DNA of 64,000 nt, taken from contig JACRBJ010000049.1 of the NCBI GenBank assembly GCA_016234555.1, positions 1 through 64,000 on the forward strand, in the 5' to 3' direction. Below are positions 8,074 through 17,147 of the stretch, one piece after another. Made by a program: the position numbers and the translations under genes. The first letter of the stretch is position 1. Every line of letters starts with the position of its first letter. Source of the stretch: Chloroflexota bacterium. Lineage in GTDB: Bacteria > Chloroflexota > Anaerolineae > Anaerolineales > Villigracilaceae. The notes under the pieces are model-generated. The model saw nothing but the letters and a program-made list of their open reading frames with translations. It ran no database searches and was not told the DNA's origin.

Positions 8074-10176
8074 CTACACGAGACGAAGCGCGACCAGCAG
8101 CATGTCAATCGCTTTGATGCCGATGAACGGAGCGATCAAGCCGCCCACGCCGTAGATCAATAGGTTGTCACGTAAAAGTTGTGCCGCACCGACTGCGCGA
8201 TATGGCACACCGCGCAATGCCAGCGGGATCAACGCAATGATGATGAGCGCGTTGAAAATCACCGCGGACATGATGGCGCTCTCTGGCGTGGCAAGCCGCA
8301 TGAAGTTCAGGGTTTGCAGCGCGGGATACGTCGTAGCAAACGCGGCGGGGATGATGGCAAAGTATTTGCTTACGTCGTTGGCGAGGCTGAAGGTGGTCAA
8401 CGCGCCGCGAGTCATCAGCAGTTGTTTGCCAATCTCGACGATCTCAATTAACTTGGTTGGGTTGCTGTCGAGGTCGATCATGTTGGCGGCTTCACGCGCG
8501 GGCTGTGTGCCCGTGTTCATGGCAACTGCTACATCGGCTTGAGCCAGCGCGGGCGCGTCGTTCGTACCATCGCCTGTCATGGCAACCAACCGTCCACCCG
8601 TTTGGTATTCGCGGATAAGTTTCAGCTTTGTCTCTGGCGTAGCCTGCGCAAGGAAATCGTCCACGCCTGCTTCGGCGGCGATGGCTGTGGCAGTGAGCGG
8701 GTTGTCGCCCGTGATCATGACGGTCTTGATGCCCATCTTGCGCAGTTGCGCGAAGCGTTCCTTCATGCCGCCTTTGACGATGTCCTTCAAGTGGATCACG
8801 CCCAAAGGTTGGTCCTTGCGAGTCACCACCAACGGCGTGCCGCCTGTTCGGGCAATCGAATCAACCGTCTGCTTGAGGTCAGACACTGAACCATTTCCGC
8901 TGGACTGAATCATCGCGATCATCGTGTCGGACGCACCCTTGCGAATCGACGTGCCGTTGTAGTCCACTCCGCTCATGCGGGTTTGCGCGGTGAACGGGAT
9001 GAAATGCATTCCGCTTGGCGCTTTTTCGCTTGCGCCCATCGTTTGTCCGCGCAGACCAAATTTTTCTTTTGCAAGCACAACGATGGATCGACCTTCGGGA
9101 GTCTCGTCGGCAAGCGAAGCGAGTTGCGCCGCCTCAGCCAAATCGCGGGCGTTGACTCCGTTCACAGGGATGAATGCCACAGCCTGACGGTTGCCAAGCG
9201 TGATCGTGCCCGTCTTGTCGAGCAGAAGCACATCCACATCACCCGCAGCTTCAACGGCACGACCAGACATCGCAATTACGTTGCGCTGAATCATGCGATC
9301 CATGCCTGCAATGCCAATCGCGGAAAGCAATCCGCCGATGGTGGTGGGAATGAGACAGACCAGCAGCGCGATCAAAACCGTGATGGTGATGGGTATGCCT
9401 TGTCCAGCCGCGTCCACGCTGTAAAGCGAGTAGGGCAGAAGCGTGGCGCATACGACCAGAAAGATGATGGTGAAGCCAGCCAGCAAAATGTTGAGCGCGA
9501 TCTCGTTTGGCGTCTTTTGACGCTTCGCGCCTTCGACCATGCTGATCATGCGGTCAAGGAATCCCTGACCTGGGTCGGCGCTGACGCGGATGATGAGCCA
9601 GTCGGATAGCAGACGTGTGCCGCCTGTGACGGCGGATCGGTCGCCGCCAGCCTCGCGCACCACGGGAGCGGATTCGCCCGTCACCGCGCTTTCATCCACT
9701 GAGGCAATCCCAGAGACGATCTCGCCGTCGGCTGGGAGGATGTCACCCGCTTCAACGAGATAGAGATCATCCTTACGAAGAGAAGTTGAAGAAACCACTT
9801 CCACTTTGGAGAGGGCGGTTTGAACATCGCTGGCTTCGCCACGCACTTTCTTGGCGGGCGTATCCTGACGCGCCTTGCGGAGCGACTCGGCTTGCGCCTT
9901 GCCACGTCCCTCGGCGACGGCTTCGGAGAAGTTGGCGAACAGCACCGTGAACCACAGCCACATTGCAATTGCCCCGATAAAGCCTGTGGGCGCTTCCCCT
10001 TGACCAAGCAGGGCTTGAATCCACAGAGCGGTGGTGAGCACGCTGCCTACTTCCACGACGAACATGACGGGATTCCGTACCATCCAGCGCGGATTGAGTT
10101 TGATAAAGGATTCCGCGATGGCGCGCTGGTAAATCTCGCGGCGGAATGTAGTTGGTTTTTTCGTTTGAATTGTCAT
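8074..10176 (-). CDS. kdpB: KdpB, P-type ATPase subunit of the K+ pump
   Basis: About 700 residues, close to the E. coli enzyme (682). It hydrolyses ATP to drive high-affinity K+ uptake through KdpA. Visible motifs are TGES in the actuator domain, the phosphorylation site [11 protein letters not shown], and [12 protein letters not shown] near the hinge. ATG 10176 is chosen over an upstream start because CCAAGGAAAA precedes it and the longer N-terminus would be translated repeat sequence. The kdpA-kdpB gap of 95 bp contains two perfect hairpins, unusual inside this operon and possibly affecting subunit ratios. Confidence 0.96.
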   Translation of the reverse strand: MTIQTKKPTTFRREIYQRAIAESFIKLNPRWMVRNPVMFVVEVGSVLTTALWIQALLGQGEAPTGFIGAIAMWLWFTVLFANFSEAVAEGRGKAQAESLRKARQDTPAKKVRGEASDVQTALSKVEVVSSTSLRKDDLYLVEAGDILPADGEIVSGIASVDESAVTGESAPVVREAGGDRSAVTGGTRLLSDWLIIRVSADPGQGFLDRMISMVEGAKRQKTPNEIALNILLAGFTIIFLVVCATLLPYSLYSVDAAGQGIPITITVLIALLVCLIPTTIGGLLSAIGIAGMDRMIQRNVIAMSGRAVEAAGDVDVLLLDKTGTITLGNRQAVAFIPVNGVNARDLAEAAQLASLADETPEGRSIVVLAKEKFGLRGQTMGASEKAPSGMHFIPFTAQTRMSGVDYNGTSIRKGASDTMIAMIQSSGNGSVSDLKQTVDSIARTGGTPLVVTRKDQPLGVIHLKDIVKGGMKERFAQLRKMGIKTVMITGDNPLTATAIAAEAGVDDFLAQATPETKLKLIREYQTGGRLVAMTGDGTNDAPALAQADVAVAMNTGTQPAREAANMIDLDSNPTKLIEIVEIGKQLLMTRGALTTFSLANDVSKYFAIIPAAFATTYPALQTLNFMRLATPESAIMSAVIFNALIIIALIPLALRGVPYRAVGAAQLLRDNLLIYGVGGLIAPFIGIKAIDMLLVALRLV

Positions 10177-10198
10177 TTTATTTTCCTTGGCTCTCGGA

Positions 10199-10264
10199 CT
10201 CGAAAGTCTTTGCAAAGCACCCTGTGGGCCAGACTTTCGAGCTCCAACGTCAGGAGACGTTGGA
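10199..10264. repeat. twin-hairpin repeat between kdpA and kdpB
   Basis: CTCGAAAGTCT (10199-10209) pairs with 10231-10241, and TCCAACGTC-AGGA-GACGTTGGA forms a second hairpin (10243-10264). The loop of the first holds TTTGCAAAGCACCCTGTGGG, nearly repeated at 63920-63941. CGAAAGTC arms also appear at 57.77 kb. It looks like a dispersed repeat that landed in the operon. Confidence 0.7.
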
Positions 10265-10271
10265 CTCCAGA

Positions 10272-11999
10272 TCACTCAAAAATCATCAAATGCTCGACGA
10301 TTGGTCCCAATGCCAGCGCGGGCAGAAAGCTCAACGCGCCGACGATGATGATGACGCCGATCAGCCATGCGATAAAAAGCGGCGTGTGCGTGGGCAGAGT
10401 CCCAGCGCTTTCGGGGACTTTTTTCTTCTGCGCCAGCGAACCTGCAATCGCCAGCGCGGGGATGATCAGCCAGTAACGGGCAAAGAGCATGGCGAAGCCA
10501 AGCGCCGTGTTGTAGAACGGCGTGTTCGCGCCGAGCCCTGCAAATGCAGACCCGTTATTATTCCCTGCCGATGAAAACGCATACAACACTTCGCTAAACC
10601 CATGAGCCGAGGGGTTGTAAATCGTCGCCCTGCCAGCCTCGCTCATCAGCGCAACAGCAGTTCCGATCAAGACCGTGACCACAGGAATCAGAATCATGAC
10701 GGACGCCATCTTCATTTCAAAGGCTTCGATCTTCTTGCCGAGGTATTCTGGTGTGCGCCCGACCATTAATCCACTGACGAAGACCGCGATGATGACGAAT
10801 GCCAGCATCCCATACAAGCCTGAGCCGACGCCGCCGTAAATGATCTCGCCCAACTGCATCAGCCACATGGGGACGAGTCCACCGAGCGGCATGAATGAGT
10901 CATGCATCGCGTTGACCGATCCGTTCGAGGCGGCAGTTGTCGCCGTTGCCCAGAGCGCGGAGTTTGCAATCCCAAAGCGGGCTTCCTTGCCTTCCATATT
11001 TCCGCCTGGGTTGGTGTCGGTTTGAGTCTGGTCGATGCCCATTGCGGTGAAAGCGGGGTTGCCGCCTTGTTCCGACCAAACCGCCATCCCTAGCAAAGTA
11101 ACGAAGATGATGGTCATCGCAGCAAGCAGCGCCCAGCCCTGACGCGTGTCGCCGACCATTTTGCCAAACATGTAAACCAGCGCGGCGGGGATCAACAGGA
11201 TGGACAACATTTCGAGAAAATTCGAGAACGGCGTTGGATTTTCCAACGGGTGAGCTGAGTTGACGTTGAAGAATCCGCCGCCGTTTGTGCCGAGTTGTTT
11301 GATGGCGACCTGCGAAGCGGCGGGTCCTACGGCGATGACCTGCTCGGTCACCTCCGCTGACGGTTGAATCAGCTCAACGGTTTTGTACTCGCTGAAAGTT
11401 TGAACCACGCCCTGAGAAACCAGCGCCAACGCCAGCACAATCGAAAGCGGCAGGAGGATGTAGAGAGTCGAGCGAGTCATATCCGCCCAGAAGTTGCCGA
11501 TCTCTTTTGTGGTGTGACGGATGATGCCACGGATAAAAGCAACCAGCACTGCCATGCCTGTCGCTGCGGAAACGAAGTTCTGCACAGTCAAGCCGAGCAT
11601 CTGCGAAAGATAACTCATGGTCACTTCGCCGCCGTAACCCTGCCAGTTGGTATTGGATGCAAAGCTGACAGCGGTATTCCACGATGAGTCAGCCGCCACT
11701 GCACCGAGCCCCTGCGGGTTGAGCGGCAGGAATGCTTGGAGTCTTTGTAAGGCATAGACTGCAAGCAAGCCAAGTCCATTGAAAACCATCACGGCAACGG
11801 CGTACATCTTCCAGTTCATCTCCTCTTCGGGTTTGACGCCTGAAATGTGGTAAATGAACCGTTCGACAGGTCCAAGTGCGTAATCCAGAAAAGTCCGCTC
11901 GCCCTGATAGACCTTTGCCATGAACGAGCCAAGCGGTTTTGCGAGTGCCAGCAAAACCGCGAAGTAGAAAATCAATTGAATCCAACTATAGATGTTCAT
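10272..11999 (-). CDS. kdpA: KdpA, K+-translocating subunit of the Kdp pump
   Basis: 575 residues, many membrane helices, resembling the superfamily of potassium transporters. Selectivity-filter-like segments are visible ([21 protein letters not shown] and [14 protein letters not shown]). E. coli KdpA is 557 residues. ATG 11999 overlaps the kdpF stop by the ATGA arrangement, implying translational coupling. It carries the pore for K+ in the KdpFABC complex. Confidence 0.96.
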   Translation of the reverse strand: MNIYSWIQLIFYFAVLLALAKPLGSFMAKVYQGERTFLDYALGPVERFIYHISGVKPEEEMNWKMYAVAVMVFNGLGLLAVYALQRLQAFLPLNPQGLGAVAADSSWNTAVSFASNTNWQGYGGEVTMSYLSQMLGLTVQNFVSAATGMAVLVAFIRGIIRHTTKEIGNFWADMTRSTLYILLPLSIVLALALVSQGVVQTFSEYKTVELIQPSAEVTEQVIAVGPAASQVAIKQLGTNGGGFFNVNSAHPLENPTPFSNFLEMLSILLIPAALVYMFGKMVGDTRQGWALLAAMTIIFVTLLGMAVWSEQGGNPAFTAMGIDQTQTDTNPGGNMEGKEARFGIANSALWATATTAASNGSVNAMHDSFMPLGGLVPMWLMQLGEIIYGGVGSGLYGMLAFVIIAVFVSGLMVGRTPEYLGKKIEAFEMKMASVMILIPVVTVLIGTAVALMSEAGRATIYNPSAHGFSEVLYAFSSAGNNNGSAFAGLGANTPFYNTALGFAMLFARYWLIIPALAIAGSLAQKKKVPESAGTLPTHTPLFIAWLIGVIIIVGALSFLPALALGPIVEHLMIFE

Positions 12000-12088
12000 C
12001 CGAACCGCTCCGGTTTAAGTAATGCCAATACAAGGTAGACAAAGAGAATGAGCGTGACAACGCCTGTTACAACGTATAAAACGTTCAT
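11996..12088 (-). CDS. kdpF: KdpF, small stabilising subunit of the Kdp complex
   Basis: A 30-residue single-helix protein, too short for ordinary gene calling. It starts at ATG 12088 after GGAGG, spans the membrane with VVTGVVTLILFVYLVLALL, and ends KPERFG, matching the size and pattern of known KdpF. Both ends overlap neighbours by 4 bp (ATGA), linking it to the 32-residue gene upstream and kdpA downstream. Confidence 0.88.
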   Translation of the reverse strand: MNVLYVVTGVVTLILFVYLVLALLKPERFG

Positions 12089-12183
12089 GATTTTTCCTCC
12101 ATTAACCGCTCACAGACCGCAATCAGTCCAAAGGTGAGGGCGAAGAAAAGTAAGGTCAGTCCGATGTAAATCAGATCGTTCAT
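12085..12183 (-). CDS. 32-residue membrane microprotein leading the kdp operon
   Basis: Begins ATG 12183 with a strong GGAGG site and encodes one membrane helix (LIYIGLTLLFFALTFGLIAV) followed by CERLMEEKS. Small single-helix proteins ending in a CERL-type tail commonly precede kdpF in bacteria, to my memory, but their role is not established. It overlaps kdpF by 4 bp and is the first gene after the kdp promoter. Confidence 0.75.
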   Translation of the reverse strand: MNDLIYIGLTLLFFALTFGLIAVCERLMEEKS

Positions 12184-12204
12184 TTGTGCCTCCAATTCGG
12201 ACGT

Positions 12205-12269
12205 AGTTTATGGTTTTATTGGTCAAAAAGGGGACAAGGAACAATTGTGGGAGGTCAAGAAAGAATAAA
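12205..12269 (-). promoter_or_regulatory. kdp operon promoter with KdpE-type TTG array
   Basis: On the minus strand, half-sites begin at 12269 (TTT, degenerate), 12258, 12237 and 12226 (TTG), again spaced 11-21-11, with -10 box TAAACT at 12210-12205. There is no good -35 hexamer, as expected for an activator-dependent promoter. The 32-residue gene starts about 20 bases downstream. Confidence 0.75.
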
Positions 12270-12311
12270 AGAGTCCCGTCTCGAAATTCAGGCTTGTTTG
12301 CCGCTGGAATC

Positions 12312-12344
12312 AAAAACGCTGGCTGCCGAAGGCAATACCAGCGT
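12312..12344 (-). terminator. intrinsic terminator of the metal (feo) operon
   Basis: ACGCTGG (12316-12322) pairs with CCAGCGT (12338-12344), with an inner GCC/GGC extension, and is followed on the minus strand by TTTTTG. It lies 31 bases past the FeoB permease stop. Confidence 0.8.
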
Positions 12345-12374
12345 CTGCTTTTTACGTATGTCTCGAAGAGGGGA

Positions 12375-13754
12375 TTAAGCCCAGCCCAACAGCCTTGCAA
12401 TGCTTGCCGTGAGGAACGTCACAATGATGGCAGTCCCCAAAGTGATGACTACGCTCACGGTTGCCCATTTGAGCGATTTGGTCTCCTTGTAAATTGTCAT
12501 GATGGTTGTGGCACATGGATTGTGCAGCAGCGCGAACAGCATCAGGTTGACGGCGGTGAGCATGGTCCAGCCGTTGCCGGAAAAAATTGCAAAGTATTTG
12601 TCAGGACCTGGGTCGATCATCATGCCTGCGCCTATGTAAACCATCATCATGGTTGGCACGACGATCTCGTTGGCGGGGATGGCGATGATGTATGCCAGCA
12701 GGATCACGCCGTCGAGTCCGAGCAGCAGCCCGAAGGGATTCAGCCAATCGGCAATGGCGCGGGCAAGGTTTGAATCACCGATGGGGATGTTTGCCAAAAC
12801 CCAGATGATGGCTCCTGCGGGTGCGGCAGTCTGCATGGCACGCCAGAGGACGAAGAGGGTGCGGTCAAGCAGGGAGGTGTAGAGGATGCGTCCGATGTTG
12901 GGACGGCGGTATGGGGGAAGCTCCAGTGTGAAGGCGGATGCTTCGCCTTTGAGGACGGTGCGCGAGAGCAGCCACGACATCAGGAATGTAAAGAAGATGC
13001 CGATCAGCACCACGCCGACAACTGTCCCTGCGGCGATGAACGAGGTCAAGGCTGGAGGAAAGGATGCCGCCACGAAAACCGTCGCCAACATGATCAGAGT
13101 GGGGAAGCGTCCGTTGCACGGGACGAAGTTATTCGTCAGAATGGCGATCAGCCGCTCGCGCGGAGAGTCGATGATGCGGGTGGCGACCACGCCCGCGGCG
13201 TTGCAGCCAAATCCCATTGCCATCGTCAGCGATTGTTTGCCGTGTGCGCCAGCCTTGCGATACAGCCAGTCGAGGTTGAATGCCACACGCGGCAGGTAGC
13301 CGAGGTCTTCGAGGATGGTGAAGGCGGGGAAGAAAATCATCATCGGCGGCAGCATCACACTGATTACCCAGGCAAGTCCGCGATAGACGCCATCCCAGAT
13401 AAAGCCCGTGATCCACCACGGGATGTTGAGTGACTTGAAGAGCGCGTTGCCCCAATCGCCGATGGCAAAGAGGACGGTGGCAATCATTGCAGAGACGGCG
13501 TTCGCGCCCGAGACGGTCAGCCAGATGATGATGGCAAGCAATACCAACATAATAGGCAGCCCGACAATCGGCGATGTGACGAGGCGGTCGATCCGCTGGT
13601 CGAGGTCGTATTTTTTGTCGGTTGCCGTTTTTACTGCGCGTTTCGCAATGCTCTCGGCTTCGTTGTAGAGCGATTTGACAATTTCGTCGCGGAAGCCGGT
13701 GGATAAACTTCCACGCAAGACTTCGGCCTTGGATAGGATTTCGTTAGGGTTCAT
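12375..13754 (-). CDS. FeoB permease half (ferrous iron transport), separate gene
   Basis: 459 residues with about nine hydrophobic segments. It corresponds to the membrane part of FeoB: two gate-like repeats are visible, GFGCNAAGV and NFVPCNGRFP, where FeoB has the conserved cysteines. The GTPase domain is absent and is encoded by the preceding gene, 2 bp upstream. The N-terminus (residues 1-55) is helical and soluble and probably docks the GTPase subunit. Separate genes rather than one FeoB of roughly 700-770 residues is uncommon but in-frame and tidy, so it looks like a real split and not a frameshift. Confidence 0.88.
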   Translation of the reverse strand: MNPNEILSKAEVLRGSLSTGFRDEIVKSLYNEAESIAKRAVKTATDKKYDLDQRIDRLVTSPIVGLPIMLVLLAIIIWLTVSGANAVSAMIATVLFAIGDWGNALFKSLNIPWWITGFIWDGVYRGLAWVISVMLPPMMIFFPAFTILEDLGYLPRVAFNLDWLYRKAGAHGKQSLTMAMGFGCNAAGVVATRIIDSPRERLIAILTNNFVPCNGRFPTLIMLATVFVAASFPPALTSFIAAGTVVGVVLIGIFFTFLMSWLLSRTVLKGEASAFTLELPPYRRPNIGRILYTSLLDRTLFVLWRAMQTAAPAGAIIWVLANIPIGDSNLARAIADWLNPFGLLLGLDGVILLAYIIAIPANEIVVPTMMMVYIGAGMMIDPGPDKYFAIFSGNGWTMLTAVNLMLFALLHNPCATTIMTIYKETKSLKWATVSVVITLGTAIIVTFLTASIARLLGWA

Positions 13755-13756
13755 GG

Positions 13757-14593
13757 TTACTGCCTCCCTTGAACTGACATCTTCCTTGAGAACTGCACAT
13801 CCGCTCGTTGTTGACGCGCCACGCGTTGCCCGAGTTCGCCCGACAGCAGCGCTTGTTGCACTTTCGCGTCGCCGTCCAGCAAGCGGATTGCCAGCCAGCG
13901 GGCATTTGGCACGCCGGGGGCGGCTTGCTCGATCATCGGCACGAGTTCGCTGACGGCTTTCTGGAATTCGGGCGTGCCTTCCACGCGCATCGGCTTGGTG
14001 ACGATGCTGCCTTGAATGACTTCGGCGATTGTCGAAAGCAAAGCGGGGACGCCTTCGCCTGAACGCGCTGTGATGGGGATGGCGGGCACGCCGAGGTCGC
14101 GGGCGATGGAACGCGCGTCCACTTCGAGTCCCTTGCGGTGGGCTTCATCCATCAGGTTGACTGCGACCACAACCTTGTCGGTAATCTCCATCACCTGCAT
14201 TGCAAGATTGAGATTGCGTTCCAGCGCGGTGGCGTCGGTGACGACGATGGTGCAGTCTGGCTGCCCGAACAGGATGAAGTCGCGTGCCACTTCTTCGTCC
14301 TGCGAAGCGGAGAGCAGTGAGTAGGTGCCAGGCAAATCCACGATCTTGTAGCGGACTCCGTTGAACTGGTATCCGCCTTCAGCGCGGGTGACGGTTTTGC
14401 CGGGCCAGTTGCCAGTGTGCTGTTTGAGTCCCGTCAACGCGTTGAACAGCGTGGACTTGCCCGTGTTGGGGTTGCCAGCCAGTGCAATCACGCGGTCGTA
14501 GTTATCAAGCTTGATTCCCATCTGCTCCAGTTCCGCATACGCAGGACAGGTTTCGCAGTGTTCGGTGGGGAGTAATTTTTTGTTGTTTTCCAT
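13757..14593 (-). CDS. FeoB GTPase half, separate gene
   Basis: About 278 residues. G-protein motifs are clear: G1 GNPNTGKS, a G2 threonine region (TGNWPGKTV), G3 DLPG and G4 NLMDEA, followed by a helical domain like the GDI region of FeoB. A CETC pair near residue 17 precedes the G domain and could bind metal. ATG 14593 (with AGAGGAAC) is preferred to a TTG 24 bases upstream. It is followed at once by the permease half. Confidence 0.9.
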   Translation of the reverse strand: MENNKKLLPTEHCETCPAYAELEQMGIKLDNYDRVIALAGNPNTGKSTLFNALTGLKQHTGNWPGKTVTRAEGGYQFNGVRYKIVDLPGTYSLLSASQDEEVARDFILFGQPDCTIVVTDATALERNLNLAMQVMEITDKVVVAVNLMDEAHRKGLEVDARSIARDLGVPAIPITARSGEGVPALLSTIAEVIQGSIVTKPMRVEGTPEFQKAVSELVPMIEQAAPGVPNARWLAIRLLDGDAKVQQALLSGELGQRVARQQRADVQFSRKMSVQGRQ

Positions 14594-14613
14594 ATGTTCC
14601 TCTGTTGGAAATG

Positions 14614-15207
14614 TCAAATAAATTTTGGAAAAAACCTTCCAGTTTGTTTCATGTACTCGCGATACTCATCGCCAAACTTTTCGATGAGCTTTGCCTCTTC
14701 CTTGTCGGTGCGGCGGACCAGAACCAGGAAGACAAGCACAGTCGCCAGCCCGATAAACCAGTTTTCCGCCAGCAGGGAAAAACCGATGTAACCGATAAGT
14801 CCCATCAAATACAGCGGATGACGTACCCAGCGGTAGGGCCCGCTTGTGACGAGCTGCGCCGACTTGCGGGTAACAACTGTCCGCGTGACGTTGCGCCCAA
14901 GGTTGCTGAATACCCAATATGCCAGCAGGTCACCAAGAATGCCCAGCGCAACACCAATCCAGCGCAGGGTGTCGGGCAGTTCGATGCTCGACCATTTCAT
15001 CCAGTTTGGGTTGATGAGGTAGGCAAACACGCCTCCCCAAATCGAAAGCCCAAAGATGCGAAGCAATACGGTTGTCAATGTACCTTCTTCTTTGAGGGAG
15101 ATTTTTTCATCTCCAGTTCTTTCCGCCTTGATGCGGAATGTGGATGAAATTGCCGCGCCAATAACGAGAATGACGGCAGCCAAAATTCGGAAAATATTTT
15201 CGTTCAT
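14614..15207 (-). CDS. isoprenylcysteine carboxyl methyltransferase-like membrane protein (copy 1)
   Basis: 197 residues with four or five hydrophobic segments. The C-terminal half has the family pattern TSGPYRWVRHPLYLMG followed by a final EEAKLIEKFGDEYREYMK segment, typical of ICMT/PEMT-type methyltransferases that bind S-adenosylmethionine. In bacteria such proteins often have unknown substrates. It is 27 bp downstream of a ZIP gene and just before FeoB, and is paralogous to 17148-17741. What methylation would do in a metal operon is unclear. Confidence 0.8.
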   Translation of the reverse strand: MNENIFRILAAVILVIGAAISSTFRIKAERTGDEKISLKEEGTLTTVLLRIFGLSIWGGVFAYLINPNWMKWSSIELPDTLRWIGVALGILGDLLAYWVFSNLGRNVTRTVVTRKSAQLVTSGPYRWVRHPLYLMGLIGYIGFSLLAENWFIGLATVLVFLVLVRRTDKEEAKLIEKFGDEYREYMKQTGRFFPKFI

Positions 15208-15234
15208 TTTTACCTTTAAAAGTTATCTAAAATT

Positions 15235-16056
15235 TTAAACGCCCAGGACGCCGGATAGGATAAAAACAAAAACGGCGCCCAGGATAATTCCAATGGCAGT
15301 GTAATGCTGGTGACCATGCTCCCGCGCCACGGGGACGAGTTCATCGAGTGTGATGAAGACCATCACGCCGCCCGCAAATGCCAGCGCGGCTGGAATCAAC
15401 GCATCGAAGGAGGTCAAAACCAGTCCAGCCAGCAAAGCCCCGATGGGTTCGGTCAAGCCTGAGAGCAGGGCAAAGACCGCCGCCCGTCGTTTCGACATCC
15501 CCGCCTTGTAGAGCGGAAGCGCTGTGGCGATTCCCTCCGGGATGTTGTGCAGGGTGATGGCGGTGGCGATGAAAATTCCAAAAGCGGGTGTATGCGCGTA
15601 CCCCGCGCCGACGGCAATCCCCTCGGGCGTGTTGTGGATGGCAATGCCCAAGGCTACCAGTAACCCTGTCTTCAAAAGTTTTACATCCGTGATGTGGGTC
15701 TTGCTTTTCCAGCGCCATTTGTGGGAAGCTCCCTGCCCGTCTCCATCTTTGACCGCATCTCTTTTTCTAAAGACATCGAACTCCTTTTCTCCGAAGCGGA
15801 TGTGCGGAATCAGCATGTCAATTGCCAGCATGAAAAGTGCACCCAATGCAAAGCCAATAGTTGTTGTCCAGACTCCTGCAAGTTCCAAAGCATGGTCGAC
15901 CAGGTCCACAAAGGACAATGTGATCATCACGCCCGCAGTGATACCCATTAATAATCCAAACATACGCCTGCCTGGCTGGCGAATGACGGCGATTACGCCG
16001 CCCAGCCCCGTCCCCAACCCCGCGATCACGCTCAGCGTAAGAATTTTCCAGATCAT
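15235..16056 (-). CDS. ZIP-family divalent metal transporter (copy 1)
   Basis: About 273 residues. The ZIP metal-site helices are visible as HNTPEGIAVG and HNIPEGIATALP, and a histidine-containing EHGHQH loop lies near the end. A charged cytoplasmic loop sits at about residues 90-125. ZIP proteins move Zn2+, Fe2+ or Mn2+ into the cytoplasm; the feo and DtxR neighbours favour iron or manganese but do not settle it. ATG 16056 matches the usual ZIP start; an upstream TTG would overlap the previous gene. Confidence 0.88.
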   Translation of the reverse strand: MIWKILTLSVIAGLGTGLGGVIAVIRQPGRRMFGLLMGITAGVMITLSFVDLVDHALELAGVWTTTIGFALGALFMLAIDMLIPHIRFGEKEFDVFRKRDAVKDGDGQGASHKWRWKSKTHITDVKLLKTGLLVALGIAIHNTPEGIAVGAGYAHTPAFGIFIATAITLHNIPEGIATALPLYKAGMSKRRAAVFALLSGLTEPIGALLAGLVLTSFDALIPAALAFAGGVMVFITLDELVPVAREHGHQHYTAIGIILGAVFVFILSGVLGV

Positions 16057-16130
16057 GTGTGCTTCGATGCTTTCTTGTGTTGTTATTCTGTTCCATTGGA
16101 GGGCTAAGCTCCCGATGAAGCAGGAGTTGG

Positions 16131-17135
16131 TTAAACGGGCTTGACCCAAATTTGCGCCGCCTGGTCTTTTCGCAGCGCAATCAACGTGCCTCGCACGCGA
16201 TAGGCCCGCGGGTCGCCGAAGAAGTTTTTTAGTTCAGGATAAATCAACGTGCCCGGTGTCAGGCCCAAATCCAGGAAGCGGCGACGGGTGAAGCCCTGCA
16301 CGGCTTCGTCGAGTTCGACGATTTCCGCCTTCTGGTTGTGTTCCAAATCCACCAGCGAGACCGCCTGCGCCCGCGCCACTTCGCTCTCTGCCAGCGGAGC
16401 CACGCTCACATTCGCGGCGACGGCTGGCGCGAGACGATATTCATGCTCGCCATCGGTCAGCAAATAACGCTGCGGATTTTTATCTATCACGCGGATGACC
16501 TGACCCAGGCGGAGTCCAGCCGCCAGAATTTGCTGATAGGCGAGGGCGGGTTCATCCTCAAGGTGGACAATGCGAATCGACCCCTCAGCCTGATACGCCG
16601 TCAGCGGCATTCCCTTCGCTTCGGGCAGAATCCCCTCGCGGTTGGGGATGGGGTCGCCGTGTGGGTCGCGGGTGGGAAAGCCCATTGCGGCATCCATCTC
16701 GTCAAGTTGGGTGTCGCTGCTGGTATGTTCGCGGCGGTGCGCCTCGGTGTGGACTTTTTCCAGCGGCATCCGTGCCTCGTCTGTGAGATATCTCTCCCAC
16801 AAACGGTGCGCGCGGACAACGTGCAGCGCCCAGCGTTCGCCTTCCGTGGTCAGGTGCAGTTGCGCGCCCTGCGATTCGATCAGCCCCTGCTCTTCCATGT
16901 TCTCGATGAGTCGCGTTACTTCGCCGCGTCGAATGTCCAACGTGCCAGCCAGTGATTCTGGCGAAGCATGACGCCCCTGCTGTTCGCGGTCGAGCAGATG
17001 TTTGAGCGCGTCTTCCACCTGCTCGCGTTCCTGCGCCACGCGATAAGTTTTGTACACAGCCAGCAGTCCCACGCGGGGGATGAAGACTGCAATCAATAGG
17101 ACAATGCCAGTGATAATCCAGAATGTTGTATTCAT
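16131..17135 (-). CDS. membrane-anchored DtxR-type regulator with FeoA domain
   Basis: 334 residues. An N-terminal hydrophobic helix (about 6-28) is followed by a basic segment, a DtxR-like winged helix (about 40-95, with SLAGTLDIRRGEVTRLIENM), a dimerisation and metal-site region (HRLWERYL, EAHRREH, MGFPTRDPHGDPIP) and a C-terminal FeoA/SH3-like domain with GFTRRRFLDLGLTPG. Soluble DtxR proteins lack a membrane helix, so this one would be tethered. It may act as a metal-sensing partner of FeoB and ZIP instead of, or as well as, a repressor. ATG 17135 is 12 bp after the ICMT-like gene. Confidence 0.8.
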   Translation of the reverse strand: MNTTFWIITGIVLLIAVFIPRVGLLAVYKTYRVAQEREQVEDALKHLLDREQQGRHASPESLAGTLDIRRGEVTRLIENMEEQGLIESQGAQLHLTTEGERWALHVVRAHRLWERYLTDEARMPLEKVHTEAHRREHTSSDTQLDEMDAAMGFPTRDPHGDPIPNREGILPEAKGMPLTAYQAEGSIRIVHLEDEPALAYQQILAAGLRLGQVIRVIDKNPQRYLLTDGEHEYRLAPAVAANVSVAPLAESEVARAQAVSLVDLEHNQKAEIVELDEAVQGFTRRRFLDLGLTPGTLIYPELKNFFGDPRAYRVRGTLIALRKDQAAQIWVKPV

Positions 17136-17147
17136 AAATTTCCTTTT

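Noticed and set aside
12375..14593. FeoB split as a sequencing frameshift
   Set aside because: The GTPase part ends cleanly, the permease has its own ATG 2 bp later and an extra soluble N-terminus, so two genes are more likely than an error.
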